In this document: in pieces, positions 16,478-25,024 of the stretch
Numbering within the stretch: position 1 is the first letter of the stretch
How the letters are laid out: every line of letters starts with the position of its first letter
Source: Luteipulveratus mongoliensis
GTDB taxonomy: Bacteria; Actinomycetota; Actinomycetes; Actinomycetales; Dermatophilaceae
Length of the DNA stretch: 64,000 nt
Direction: 5' to 3'
NCBI RefSeq assembly: GCF_001190945.1
Contig: NZ_CP011112.1
Location: forward strand, 4,712,001 to 4,776,000
Notes under the pieces: generated by a model
Database searches by the model: none
Told to the model about the DNA's origin: nothing
What the model saw: the letters and a program-made list of their open reading frames with translations, nothing else
Program-made: the position numbers and the translations under genes

Positions 16478-17698
16478 TCAGTCGAGCCAGATGTCCAGTC
16501 CATGGAGGGGGAAGACCGCCTCACGGGTCGCCATCACGCTCTGGTCGACCCGGTCGTCCGGGTCGAAGCCGGTCTCCCAGGACCGGAACCAGACCATGCC
16601 GTCCTCGGCGACGCCGTCGCCCATCCGGGGCGGTCCGGGGCGGCCGACGAGCCGGGTCACGTGGTCGCGCCAGGCCGCAGGCACGGGCGTACGCAGGTCG
16701 ATCGGACGGTGCGCGGCGATCGCGGTCAGGTGGGTCCAGGATCGCGGTACGACGTCGATGATCTCGTAGCCACCGCCACCCAGCGCGATCCACCGCCCGC
16801 CCGCGACCTCGTGCGCGAGGCGGTGCAGCAGGGCGTACGACGTCTGCTGGGCATCCACGGACAGCGCCAGGTGCGCGAGCGGGTCGGAGTAGTGGGAGTC
16901 GCAACCCTGCTGGGTCACCATGACCTGGGGGTCGAAGGCGCGTACGAGCGGCGGGACCACCGCATGCAGCGCGCGCAGCCAGGGAGCGTCGCCGGTGCCG
17001 GGCGGTAGGGCCACGTTGACCGCCCCGCCCATCGCACGAGCACCACCGATCTCACCCGGGAAGCCGGTGCCCGGGAACAGCACCCGGCCGCTCTCGTGGA
17101 GGGAGATGGTCAGCACCCGCGGGTCGTCCCAGAAGACGCGTTCGACGCCGTCACCGTGGTGGACGTCGACATCGACGTAGACGACACGTTCGGCACCGTG
17201 GTCCAGCATCCACTGGATGCCCAGGGCCGCGTCGTTGTAGATGCAGAAGCCGGACGCCGAGCCCGGCATCGCGTGGTGCAGGCCGCCACAGAAGTTGACC
17301 CCGTGGTCGATCTCGCCCTCCCAGACCGCCCTGCACAGGTCGACCGTCCCGGCGGCGATCAGTGCGGACGACTCGTGCATCCCGGCGAACGCCGGGTCGT
17401 CCTCGGTGCCCAGGCCGTACGCCGGGTCCGCGCTCGCAGGATCAGCCGAGGCACGGCGTACGGCATCGATGTAGTCGCGGTCGTGGACCTGCTCCAGGAA
17501 CGCGTCGCCCTCAGGCGGCAGCGCGGGGGGTACGACCTCCACGCCGGGCGCATCGAGCACGCCGAGCTCCCGCGCCAGACGGGCGGTGAGGTCGAGACGG
17601 AGCGGGTTCATCGGGTGCTCGGGCCCGAAGTTGTACGCCGTCAGGCTGGGGTCCCACACGACCCGCGTGCGGAGGGGCTGATCTGCGCCCGCCGGCAT
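16478..17698 (-). CDS. acuC: AcuC-like histone deacetylase family protein
   Basis: This 406-residue member of the class I HDAC-like family is probably a zinc deacetylase acting on acetyl-lysine in proteins such as acetyl-CoA synthetase. Visible motifs are NFCGGLHHAMPGSASGFCIYND with the catalytic His pair, VVYVDVDVHHGDGVERVFW with zinc Asp/His ligands, SLHESG, LVTQQGCDSH and the C-terminal GGGGYEI. I chose MPAGADQP at 17698 as the start, since homologues begin near RVVWDPSLTAY. A start at 17767 would add 23 residues (MPDRGSLRPR...) encoded by the family D repeat. The neighbouring GNAT acetyltransferase makes an acetylation/deacetylation pair plausible. Confidence 0.9.
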   Translation of the reverse strand: MPAGADQPLRTRVVWDPSLTAYNFGPEHPMNPLRLDLTARLARELGVLDAPGVEVVPPALPPEGDAFLEQVHDRDYIDAVRRASADPASADPAYGLGTEDDPAFAGMHESSALIAAGTVDLCRAVWEGEIDHGVNFCGGLHHAMPGSASGFCIYNDAALGIQWMLDHGAERVVYVDVDVHHGDGVERVFWDDPRVLTISLHESGRVLFPGTGFPGEIGGARAMGGAVNVALPPGTGDAPWLRALHAVVPPLVRAFDPQVMVTQQGCDSHYSDPLAHLALSVDAQQTSYALLHRLAHEVAGGRWIALGGGGYEIIDVVPRSWTHLTAIAAHRPIDLRTPVPAAWRDHVTRLVGRPGPPRMGDGVAEDGMVWFRSWETGFDPDDRVDQSVMATREAVFPLHGLDIWLD

Positions 17699-17703
17699 GG
17701 ACG

Positions 17704-17779
17704 TCACCTGTTCTTGTGGACGGGACTTCTCCTCCGGCCGAGGTCGCAGGCTCCCTCGGTCCGGCATCGTCGTCCCGTC
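17704..17779 (-). repeat. Repeat family D, copy 1 (translatable leader element)
   Basis: A 76-bp segment matches 31014-31090, with the first 42 bases identical and only a few changes later. It starts at the stop codon of the GNAT gene and ends 5 bases before the acuC ATG. It contains an ATG, is open in the acuC frame (MPDRGSLRPR, then PEEKSRP) and can form a CCGAGG/CCTCGG hairpin. Confidence 0.85.
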
Positions 17780-18353
17780 ACGACAGCACCGAGCTCGGGA
17801 CCGCCCCGGGGTCGCTGCCGAGGGGGTAGATCATCGCCATCTCGAGGTTGTCGTCGTCCTCGTCGTCGGAGGCGTCCTGCGGTCGCATCGAGCGACGGGA
17901 GTCGGTCGGCCGGAAACCGAAGCTGCTGGCGAACGCCACCGCCCGGCCGTTGTCCGTGCCGACCCAGTAGACCGCGAACGAGCGCTTCTCCTCGCGGGCC
18001 TCGTCGACGCCGGCCTGCACGAGCTTCCAGGCCACGCCCTTGCCGCGCAGCTCCGGCGCAACCCAGAGCCCGAACAGCTCGGCCACGATCTCGCTGGTGT
18101 CGCCGTCCTTGTCGATGTCGTCCTCGTCGACGACGTCACCGACCGAGACCACGCCGACGGGTTCGCCTTCCTGCTCGGCCACCAGCCGCCGGGACCGCGC
18201 CATGCGGGTCCGCCAGAACTCTTCGTCGAACTTCTGCTCCTGATCGATGGAGGCGGCGAACGCCGACGGAGATTCCTTCAGCGCTGCCAGCCTGATGTCG
18301 CGGTAGACCTGCCAGTCCTCATCCCCGAGGGCACGCACCGAGATTGCTGTCAT
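17778..18353 (-). CDS. GNAT-family N-acetyltransferase
   Basis: This 191-residue GNAT protein starts MTAISVRALGDEDWQVYRDIRL. The acetyl-CoA site (motif A) reads LFGLWVAPELRGKGVAWKLVQAGVDEA, with the typical R-G-K-G loop, and the later segment NGRAVAFASSFGFRPTD is the motif B region. An acidic linker (DDEDDDN) lies near the C-terminus. The acceptor substrate is unknown. Its neighbour AcuC could reverse its acetylation, but this is only suggested by position. The start at 18353 replaces a longer open frame that runs into intergenic sequence. Confidence 0.88.
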   Translation of the reverse strand: MTAISVRALGDEDWQVYRDIRLAALKESPSAFAASIDQEQKFDEEFWRTRMARSRRLVAEQEGEPVGVVSVGDVVDEDDIDKDGDTSEIVAELFGLWVAPELRGKGVAWKLVQAGVDEAREEKRSFAVYWVGTDNGRAVAFASSFGFRPTDSRRSMRPQDASDDEDDDNLEMAMIYPLGSDPGAVPSSVLS

Positions 18354-18443
18354 GTGGTCCACTCTCGCACGCGATCCAGCGCCTTCGGGTGGCACCCTCG
18401 GCAAATCCTCAGCACCTCCACAGGCGCCTCACACCCTTCCCCG

Positions 18444-18504
18444 CCCGGCAGAAGTTGATAGCCGGCACAGGTATGCGTGTGCCCCTCGCCAACTTTCGCC
18501 GGGG
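18444..18504. repeat. Repeat family C, copy 1
   Basis: CCGGCAGAAGTTGATAGCC at one end pairs imperfectly with the CGCCAACTTTCGCCGG end. The middle holds the GGCACAGGTATGCGTGTGCC palindrome. The unit lies between the proC stop and the GNAT start, 12 bases from a second copy. Confidence 0.85.
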
Positions 18505-18516
18505 AGTCTCGGTCTA

Positions 18517-18575
18517 CCGGCAGAAGTTGATCGGCCGCACAGGCATGCGTGTGCCGGGCACCAACTTTTGCCGGG
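18517..18575. repeat. Repeat family C, copy 2
   Basis: This is a second, closely related unit in the same orientation as copy 1: CCGGCAGAAGTTGATCGGCC, a middle GGCATGCGTGTGCC, and CACCAACTTTTGCCGG. Together with copy 1 it forms a tandem just after the proC stop, which may terminate proC transcription. Confidence 0.85.
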
Positions 18576-18583
18576 AGTGGTGG

Positions 18584-19426
18584 TCAGTTGTGTCCGGAGG
18601 CCAGCTCGGCCGACCGCTTGGCGGCCGCTTCCATCGCGGACAGGAAGGCTGCACGCACCTTGTGGTCCTCCAGCTCGCGCAGGGCCGCCATCGTGGTGCC
18701 GCCCGGGCTCGAGACCCGCTCGCGCAGCACGGTCGGGTGCTCGCCGGTCTCCTTGAGCATGGTGGCGGCGCCGTAGAGCGTCTGGACGACGAGCTCGGTC
18801 GCGGTCGCACGCGGCAGCCCGAGGAGCACGCCCGCCTCGATCATCGCCTCGACGACGAAGAAGATGTACGCCGGTCCGCTGCCGCTGATCGCGGTCACCG
18901 CGTCCTGGTACTCCTCGGGGATCGACAGCACCTTGCCGCACGACCGCATGAGGTCCTGCGCCTCCCACAGGTGGTGGGCGTCGCAGTGCTCGCCAGGGCT
19001 GACCGCGGCCATGCCCTCATCGACCAGGGCAGGGGTGTTGGGCATGACGCGGGCGACCGGAGTGCCCTCCGGGAGGTGGTTCTCGAGGTAGGCCGTCGTG
19101 ATGCCGGCCGCGATCGACACCACCAGCGTGCCCGGCGCCAGGTGGTCGCGGATGGTGTCGAGGACCTTGCCCATGTCCTGCGGCTTCACCGCGAGCACGA
19201 CGGTGCTGACACTCGCTGCCGCGTCAGCGGCCGAGGCGACCTCGACGCCGTAGGTGTCCTTGATGACGGCAAGCCGCTCGGGACTGCGGTCGCTGACGAT
19301 GAGCTGCTCAGTCGTACGGCCCGCGCGCAAGAGCCCGGACACCAGTGTCTCGCCCATCACTCCCGCACCGATGATGGCGACCTTGCGGCCGGACACCTCG
19401 TGGGAACGCTCCGCCGTCTCTGACAT
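18584..19426 (-). CDS. proC: Pyrroline-5-carboxylate reductase
   Basis: ProC reduces pyrroline-5-carboxylate to proline with NAD(P)H. The 280-residue enzyme has the dinucleotide site VAIIGAGVMGETL, VLAVKPQDM, VVSIAAGIT, RVMPNTPALV and the C-terminal signature SGSGPAYIFFVVEAMIEAGV with SSPGGTT. It is 3 bases downstream of the proline dehydrogenase gene, so enzymes of opposite direction share a transcript. In mycobacteria proC holds the equivalent place beside the HTH/bS22 genes (Rv0500). Confidence 0.96.
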   Translation of the reverse strand: MSETAERSHEVSGRKVAIIGAGVMGETLVSGLLRAGRTTEQLIVSDRSPERLAVIKDTYGVEVASAADAAASVSTVVLAVKPQDMGKVLDTIRDHLAPGTLVVSIAAGITTAYLENHLPEGTPVARVMPNTPALVDEGMAAVSPGEHCDAHHLWEAQDLMRSCGKVLSIPEEYQDAVTAISGSGPAYIFFVVEAMIEAGVLLGLPRATATELVVQTLYGAATMLKETGEHPTVLRERVSSPGGTTMAALRELEDHKVRAAFLSAMEAAAKRSAELASGHN

Positions 19427-19429
19427 CGC

Positions 19430-20383
19430 TCAGCCCTTCGTCGCCAGTGCTCGCAGGAAGAACATCGTGTTGGCCGGGCGCTCGGCCATGCGGCGCATGA
19501 GGTAGCCGTACCACTCCTGGCCGTAGGGCACGTAGACCCGCATCTGGTGCCCCTCGGCAGCGATCCGCTGCTGCTCGTGCGGCCGGATGCCGTAGAGCAT
19601 CTGGAACTCGTAGGAGTCGGCCGGTCGCAGCTCCTTGGCCGCGAGCGCGCCGATGATGTCGATCAGCTGCGGGTCGTGGCTGGCCAGCATCGGGTAGCCC
19701 TGGCCCTCGAGCAGCACCTTGGCGCACCGGACATAGGACGCCGACACGTCCGCGCCGTCCTGGAACGCGACCGACTCCGGCTCCTTGTAGGCGCCCTTGC
19801 ACAACCGGACCCGGCTGCCAGCGGTCGCAAGATCGCGGCAGTCACCCTCCGTACGGCGCAGGTAGGACTGGAGCACTGCGCCCACCCAAGGAAAGTCCTG
19901 GCGCAGGTCGCGCAGCACCGACAGGGTCGAGTCGGTCGTGGTGTGGTCCTCCATGTCGAGGGTCACCGTGGTGCCGGCGTTGCGGGCGGCCTGGCAGATC
20001 TCGCGAGCGTGCTCGAGCGCGATCTTCTCGCCGTCGCCGGGCAGCGCCTGACCGACGGCGCTGAGCTTGACGCTGACCTCGACCGCGCCGGCGGTCGACA
20101 GCTCCTGCTCGGCCAGCGCGTGCAACAGCTCGAGGTAGGCGTCCCGGGTCGTCTGAGCCTGAGCGATGTCGAGCGTGTCCTCGCCGAGGAAGTCGATGGT
20201 GACCAGCCGGCCGCTGTCGGTCAGGTCGGCGGCCGCGCGGACGGCGTCCTCAGTGGTCTCGCCGGCGACGAACCGACGTACGACATCGCGGCTCACCGGG
20301 GCCTTCTCGAGAACGCCGCGTACCTGGCTGCTCCGACTCAGTCCGAGGAGTCCTTGGCGCAGCACGGCACTGGGGTCGAACAT
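19430..20383 (-). CDS. Proline dehydrogenase
   Basis: This monofunctional FAD-dependent proline dehydrogenase oxidises proline to pyrroline-5-carboxylate and passes electrons to the respiratory chain. The 317-residue barrel shows VSVKLSAVG, TVTLDMEDHTTTDSTL, YLRRTEGDC, RVRLCKGAYKEP and the C-terminal FAD/substrate motif QMLYGIRPHEQ...RVYVPYGQEWYGYLMRRMAERPAN. I placed the start at 20383 (MFDPSAVLRQ) because AAGGAG lies 6 bases upstream. The partner P5C dehydrogenase is not in the window. Confidence 0.94.
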   Translation of the reverse strand: MFDPSAVLRQGLLGLSRSSQVRGVLEKAPVSRDVVRRFVAGETTEDAVRAAADLTDSGRLVTIDFLGEDTLDIAQAQTTRDAYLELLHALAEQELSTAGAVEVSVKLSAVGQALPGDGEKIALEHAREICQAARNAGTTVTLDMEDHTTTDSTLSVLRDLRQDFPWVGAVLQSYLRRTEGDCRDLATAGSRVRLCKGAYKEPESVAFQDGADVSASYVRCAKVLLEGQGYPMLASHDPQLIDIIGALAAKELRPADSYEFQMLYGIRPHEQQRIAAEGHQMRVYVPYGQEWYGYLMRRMAERPANTMFFLRALATKG

Positions 20384-20447
20384 CGAGGCTCCTTGGGTCT
20401 GTACGGCGGTGATCGGCCTCAGGCTAACCGCGGCCCCTGGCCGTCCG

Positions 20448-20521
20448 CCGAGAGGCATACCCATGCACCGAGGGGCACACCCCGCGGGTACGCCTCTCGA
20501 GCGATCGGTATGCCTCTCGGC
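20448..20521. repeat. Repeat family B, copy
   Basis: Perfect 15-bp ends, GCCGAGAGGCATACC (20448-20462) and its complement (20507-20521), enclose smaller repeats of the same motif (CACCGAGGGGCACACC, GGTACGCCTCTCG). It lies between the transglutaminase stop and the proline dehydrogenase promoter, all on the minus strand. Confidence 0.8.
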
Positions 20522-20524
20522 AGG

Positions 20525-21364
20525 TCAGGACAGGCGGGTGATCTCAACGCTGACGAACATCGTGGAGCCCGGCGAGCCGGTGAAGATGCCCGACAGGGGC
20601 ACGACGTCCTTGTAGTCGCGGCCGACGCCGACCTCGACGTAGTTGTCGTCGGGCGGTGTGCCGTTGGTCGGGTCGAACGGCACCCACGCGTCGTCCCACC
20701 ACTGGATCCAGGCGTGCGACTCCCCCACATAAGGCTGGCCGATCTCGGGCTCGGCATCGGGGAGCATGTAGCCCGACACGTAACGCGCCGGGATGCCCTG
20801 CGAGCGCAGCGCCCCGATCGTCAGGTGCGCCATGTCCTGGCAGACCCCGGCCCGCGCGGCCCAGGCGTCGGCCGCCCGGGTGTGCACCGTCGTACGGCCC
20901 TGGATGTATTCGACCTCCTCGCGCAGCCGAGCGACAACAGACTCGACGAATTCCTTTGGCGTCGCTGATGATTCACGGATCTGGCGTACGACGGAGCCGA
21001 GCTCTCGTCCGGGCGCCACGCGCGGCGTGACGACGAGGACCTCGAGCCAGCGGTCGGTCACGTCGGACCCGGTGATCTCGTCCCAGCTCAGCCCGGCGCT
21101 CTCCGTGGGACGCCGGTCGACGGTCACCGTGCTGGTCGCCTGGACCAGCAGCTCAGGGTGCCGCTCGTGGACCTCGAACGAGGTGACGAGCGTGCCCCAG
21201 TAGTCAGTCCAGGACATCGTCCAGGGGTTGGGGCTGACGTCGACCTTGGTGTGCAGCACGGTCTGGTCGGTGTTGGTCTGAGGCTGCATGCGGGCCTCGT
21301 TGTAGGACGCGCTCGCGCCGCCCTTGTAGGTGTAGCCCGTCTGGTGATGCAGACGCAGGGTCAT
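20525..21364 (-). CDS. Transglutaminase-like cysteine peptidase (Tgc family)
   Basis: This 279-residue protein has an N-terminal beta domain (LRLHHQTGYTYKGGASASYNEARM) and a C-terminal transglutaminase fold. The triad is visible: Cys in RAGVCQDMAHL, His in GESHAWIQWW and Asp in PFDPTNG. The ATG at 21364 follows the alpha-E stop by 2 bases. Homologues are always found with an alpha-E protein and a circularly permuted ATP-grasp enzyme. Comparative genomics has proposed that the set makes and trims a peptide-like product or modifies proteins; the substrate is not known. Confidence 0.92.
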   Translation of the reverse strand: MTLRLHHQTGYTYKGGASASYNEARMQPQTNTDQTVLHTKVDVSPNPWTMSWTDYWGTLVTSFEVHERHPELLVQATSTVTVDRRPTESAGLSWDEITGSDVTDRWLEVLVVTPRVAPGRELGSVVRQIRESSATPKEFVESVVARLREEVEYIQGRTTVHTRAADAWAARAGVCQDMAHLTIGALRSQGIPARYVSGYMLPDAEPEIGQPYVGESHAWIQWWDDAWVPFDPTNGTPPDDNYVEVGVGRDYKDVVPLSGIFTGSPGSTMFVSVEITRLS

Positions 21365-21366
21365 CG

Positions 21367-22293
21367 TCACTGGGTGCCTCCCAACCACTCCGGCGCCACA
21401 GCGCCCTCGAAGTACCTCTTGGAGACCGCGTCGGTCGCCTCGACACACACGAGCTGCAGGGCCTCCATCTCGCGCGGCAGCTCCGACATCAGGTCGCTCA
21501 GCGAGCGCACGTCCAGCGAGGCGCGTGCCTGGCCGATGATGCGTGCGGCGTCGCCGCCGAAGCCCAGCCGACGCTGACGCGGGTCGAGGACCTCGAGACA
21601 CGCGGCGGCCTGGGTCAGCCCGAACACGATCGACCGCGGGAACAGCCGGTCCAGCAGCAGGAACTCGGCCGCGGCCCGCGGCGACTCGATGGCGCGGTAG
21701 GTGCGGGTGAATGCATGGTGCGCACCGCAGGCCCGCAGCGTCGTCTGCCAGCTCGAGGCACTGCCCGGGCTGTACGTCGTCGACAGCACCAGGCGTGCCG
21801 TCATGTCCACCCGCTCGATCGAGCGACCGAGCACGAGGAACTGCCAGCCGGTGTCGTGGCTCAGCGTCCCGTCCGCCATGGAAGCGATCATGCTGGACCG
21901 CTCGCGCACCAGCCGGAACGCGTCCGCGGGACGCATCCGGGTCAGCTGGCCCGAGCTGAGCTGGTTGAACGTGGTGTTGATGGCCTCCCACATCTCGGTG
22001 GAGACGACCTCACGCGACCGGCGGGCGCTCTCGCGAGCGGCCTCGATGGCCGACACGACCGAGGCCGTCGACGACCGGTCGTGCAGCAGCAGCCGAAGCA
22101 CCGCGGCCTGGTCGAACTCACCGTCATAGCGCACGCCCATTGCCGCGAGCAGCGACCGGCAGGTGGCCTCGCGGTCGATGGTCGGGTCCTCGATGAGGAC
22201 CTGTAGGTGGACGTCGAGGATGCGCGAGGTGCACTCAGCACGCTCGATGTAGCGGCCGATCCAGAACAACGCCTCGGCGATGCGGCTCAGCAT
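21367..22293 (-). CDS. Alpha-E domain-containing protein
   Basis: This 308-residue, largely helical protein begins MLSRIAEALFWIGRYIERAECTSRILDVHLQVLIED, the hallmark of the alpha-E domain. No catalytic motif is apparent. The family is named for its constant association with ATP-grasp and transglutaminase genes and may be a scaffold or a binding partner. The start overlaps the ATP-grasp stop by 7 bases, so the three genes form one transcript. Confidence 0.92.
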   Translation of the reverse strand: MLSRIAEALFWIGRYIERAECTSRILDVHLQVLIEDPTIDREATCRSLLAAMGVRYDGEFDQAAVLRLLLHDRSSTASVVSAIEAARESARRSREVVSTEMWEAINTTFNQLSSGQLTRMRPADAFRLVRERSSMIASMADGTLSHDTGWQFLVLGRSIERVDMTARLVLSTTYSPGSASSWQTTLRACGAHHAFTRTYRAIESPRAAAEFLLLDRLFPRSIVFGLTQAAACLEVLDPRQRRLGFGGDAARIIGQARASLDVRSLSDLMSELPREMEALQLVCVEATDAVSKRYFEGAVAPEWLGGTQ

Positions 22294-23888
22294 GAGGGGT
22301 CCCCCTGCGGCTGAGGCGAACGGGACAGCTGCTGCTGTTCTTGCTGCGCGTGGGAGGTGGGCGGCGCAGGTTCTTGCTGGGGAGGTACGGCCGGTTTGAT
22401 CGCGGGGTGGAACGGCCCGTCCTCGGCCGGCTCCGGCTCGACCTCCGGCATCGGGTTGTCGGCCGAAAGCACCCAGGTGTCCTTGGACCCGCCGCCCTGG
22501 CTGGAGTTGACGATCAGCTCACCCTCGGGCAGCGCCACGCGGGTCAGACCGCCCGGCAGCACCGAGACGCGCTCGCCGTCGTGCACCGCGAACGGGCGCA
22601 GGTCGACGTGGCGCGGGGCCATCGTGCCGCCGATGAACGTCGGCACGGTCGACAGCTGCACCACGGGCTGAGCGATCCAGCCGCGCGGGTCCGCCAGCAG
22701 CCGGGTGCGCAGCTCCTCGATCTGCTCCTTGGTCGCGCGGGGCCCGATGACGATGCCCTTGCCACCGGCGCCGTCGACCGGCTTGAGCACCAGCTCGTGC
22801 AACCGGTCGAGGACCTCCTCGCGGTGCGTGGGGTCCTCCATCCGCCAGGTGTCGATGTTGCGCAGCACCGGCTCCTGGGCGAGGTAGTAGCGGATCAGGT
22901 CGGGCACGTAGGTGTAGACGAGCTTGTCGTCGGCCACCCCGTTGCCGACCGCGTTGGCGATCGTCACGTTGCCGACGCGCGCGGCGTTGAGCAGGCCGGG
23001 TACGCCGAGGACCGAGTCGCGCCGGAAGTGCACCGGGTCGAGGAAGTCGTCGTCCACCCGCCGGTAGATCACGTGCACGGGGTGGAGCCCGTGAGTCGTA
23101 CGGACATAGACGTGGCCCGCCTGGGCGACGAGGTCGCCGCCCTCGACCAGACGTACGCCCATGAGCCGGGCGAGCAGCGCGTGCTCGAAGTAGGCCGGGT
23201 TGTAGACGCCCGGGGTGAGTACGACGACGGTCGGGTCCGCGACGCCGGTGGGCGCGCAGGCACGCAGCGCGGCGAGCAGCCGGTTGGGGTAGTGCGCGAC
23301 CGGCCGGATGCGGTGGTGGGTGAAGACCTCCGGCAGCGCCGCCGACATCGCGCGGCGGTTGGTCATCACGTAGGAGACACCGGACGGGATGCGAACGTTG
23401 TCCTCGAGCACCCGGAAGGCGCCCTGCTCGTCCCGGACGAGGTCGATACCGGCCACGTGGACGCGGACGCCGCCCGGAGGTCGGATACCCATCGCCGGCC
23501 GCAGGAAGTGGGGCGAGCTGGTGACAACGCGGCGCGGGATGACGCCGTCGCGGAAGACCTGACCCTCGCCGTAGATGTCGGCGAGGAACGCCTCCAGCGC
23601 TTTCACCCGCTGCGCGACACCCAGCTCGACCGCCTGCCAGGAAGTCGAGTCGATCAGCCGCGGGACGATGTCGAGCGGGAACGGCCGCTCCTCGCCACCG
23701 ATGTCGAAGGTGACGCCCTGGTCGAGATAGCTGCTCGAGAGATAGTCCGACCGGGCCCTCAGATCCTCGGGTGACAGCGCCTCGATCTGGGTCCGCACGG
23801 TGGTGTAGCTGCGTCTCACGTCGGAGCCGTCGAACATCTCGTCATAGGTCGCCGGGCGCGGGGTGTAGCCCTCGAAGTGTCCTGTCAC
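22287..23888 (-). CDS. Circularly permuted ATP-grasp type 2 protein
   Basis: This 533-residue ATP-grasp-fold enzyme has a permuted order. It opens YDEMFDGSDVRRSYTTV, contains PLDIVPRLI, the VLEDNVRIPSGVSYV segment, YNPAYFEHALLARLMGVRLVEGGDL, then LKPVDGAGGKGIVIGP (ATP-binding glycine loop), and ends with VNSSQGGGSKDTWVL. The last 50 residues are Pro/Gln-rich and non-conserved. ATP-grasp enzymes ligate a carboxylate to an amine or thiol through an acyl phosphate, and the substrates here are unknown. It is the first gene of the cassette and is divergent from the sigma factor gene. Confidence 0.93.
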   Translation of the reverse strand: MTGHFEGYTPRPATYDEMFDGSDVRRSYTTVRTQIEALSPEDLRARSDYLSSSYLDQGVTFDIGGEERPFPLDIVPRLIDSTSWQAVELGVAQRVKALEAFLADIYGEGQVFRDGVIPRRVVTSSPHFLRPAMGIRPPGGVRVHVAGIDLVRDEQGAFRVLEDNVRIPSGVSYVMTNRRAMSAALPEVFTHHRIRPVAHYPNRLLAALRACAPTGVADPTVVVLTPGVYNPAYFEHALLARLMGVRLVEGGDLVAQAGHVYVRTTHGLHPVHVIYRRVDDDFLDPVHFRRDSVLGVPGLLNAARVGNVTIANAVGNGVADDKLVYTYVPDLIRYYLAQEPVLRNIDTWRMEDPTHREEVLDRLHELVLKPVDGAGGKGIVIGPRATKEQIEELRTRLLADPRGWIAQPVVQLSTVPTFIGGTMAPRHVDLRPFAVHDGERVSVLPGGLTRVALPEGELIVNSSQGGGSKDTWVLSADNPMPEVEPEPAEDGPFHPAIKPAVPPQQEPAPPTSHAQQEQQQLSRSPQPQGDPSC

Positions 23889-23946
23889 CCTGGCAACCTA
23901 GTGGCCGCGTGTTTCCGTCGGGTTGCCGTGCCGCATCAAGGACACT
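23876..23946. promoter_or_regulatory. Nested inverted repeats in divergent promoter region
   Basis: Two inverted pairs are nested. AGTGTCCT at 23876-23883 pairs with AGGACACT at 23939-23946, and GGCAACC at 23892-23898 pairs with GGTTGCC at 23921-23927. They span the whole gap between the ATP-grasp start and the sigma factor start and could be operators or a cruciform. The outer left arm overlaps the ATP-grasp start codon region. Confidence 0.35.
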
Positions 23947-23952
23947 GCAGTC

Positions 23953-24954
23953 ATGGACGCAGTCCTCGACCCTGCCGTGCTGGCCCGCGCTCAGGGCGGC
24001 GACGAGACGGCGTACGAACAGCTCGTGACCCCGCACCGACGCGAGCTGCAGGCGCACTGCTACCGGATGCTCGGCTCATTGCACGACGCCGAGGACGCGC
24101 TGCAGGAGACGCTGCTCGCGGCGTGGAAGGCGCTGACCGGCTTCCAGCAGCGCAGCTCGTTGCGGACCTGGCTGTACCGGATCGCGACCCGTGTCTGCCT
24201 GCGTCTGGTCGAGCGGCGACCGCGCCGGATCCTGACCCCGGACTACTGCCCGTCCCGGCAGGCGAGCGATGACCTCGGCGCCCCGGTCACCGAACCCATC
24301 TGGCTTGAGCCCTGGCCGGACGACCTGGCCGGCGACGTGGCCGACCCGGAGACGACGTACGTCGAGCGTGAAGGCGTCGAGCTGGCGTACGTCGCCGCAC
24401 TGCAGCATCTGCCCGGCACCCAGCGGGCGGTGCTGATCCTGCGCGAGGTGCTCCAGCTGCCGGCCGCCGAGGTGGCGTCGATGCTTGACAGCTCCGTCGC
24501 CTCGGTCAACAGCGCGCTCCAGCGTGCGCGGGCGGCGGTCGCCGAGCGGGTGCCCGAGCGCAGTCAGCAGGCCGAGCGTGAGGCGCTGGGCAGCGAGCGC
24601 GAGCGGGCCCTCGTGACCTCGTTCGTCGCCGCGTGGGAACAGGCCGACATCCCCGCCCTCCTCGATTTGCTGACCGAGGACGCACGGTTCACGATGCCTC
24701 CGCTGCCGGCGTGGTTCGACGGGCGGGACGCGGTGGCCGGATTCATGCGCGAGCGGCTGTTCGCGACGCCGTGGCGGCTGCGGCCGCTACGGCTCAACGG
24801 GCAGCTCGCGTTCGCCTGCTACCAGGGCCCGGACTTCCGGCTGGGCGCGGTCAATGTGCTCAGCGTGCGCGACGGGCAGATCCGCGCGATCAACGGCTTC
24901 GTCGACCCTGCGCTCTACCCGGCGCTGGGCCTTCCGAAGGTTTTTCCCGGCTGA
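23953..24954 (+). CDS. SigG-like RNA polymerase sigma factor with SnoaL-like C-terminus
   Basis: This 333-residue protein has ECF region 2 (YEQLVTPHRRELQAHCYRMLGSLHDAEDALQETLLAAWKAL, then SSLRTWLYRIATRVCL) and region 4 (LQHLPGTQRAVLILREVLQLPAAEVASMLDSSVASVNSALQRAR). It is followed by a SnoaL/NTF2-like domain from about residue 215 (LVTSFVAAWEQADIPALLDLLTEDARFTMPPL). The layout matches the sigma-70 subfamily that includes mycobacterial SigG, where the C-terminal domain replaces a separate anti-sigma protein. I chose ATG 23953, and a start at 23923 is possible. The reductase gene downstream may be a target. Confidence 0.88.
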   Translation: MDAVLDPAVLARAQGGDETAYEQLVTPHRRELQAHCYRMLGSLHDAEDALQETLLAAWKALTGFQQRSSLRTWLYRIATRVCLRLVERRPRRILTPDYCPSRQASDDLGAPVTEPIWLEPWPDDLAGDVADPETTYVEREGVELAYVAALQHLPGTQRAVLILREVLQLPAAEVASMLDSSVASVNSALQRARAAVAERVPERSQQAEREALGSERERALVTSFVAAWEQADIPALLDLLTEDARFTMPPLPAWFDGRDAVAGFMRERLFATPWRLRPLRLNGQLAFACYQGPDFRLGAVNVLSVRDGQIRAINGFVDPALYPALGLPKVFPG

Positions 24955-25024
24955 CCGATGAGTTCCGTGACCGGGCCGTCTCTATACGGGTGACCGCACA
25001 ACATCACCCGAGAGGAACGCAGTC

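Noticed and set aside
22341-23774. A 477-residue open frame antisense to the ATP-grasp gene
   Set aside because: Its Asp/His/Arg/Gly-rich repetitive composition reflects reversed codons of the real gene, and no domain is visible.
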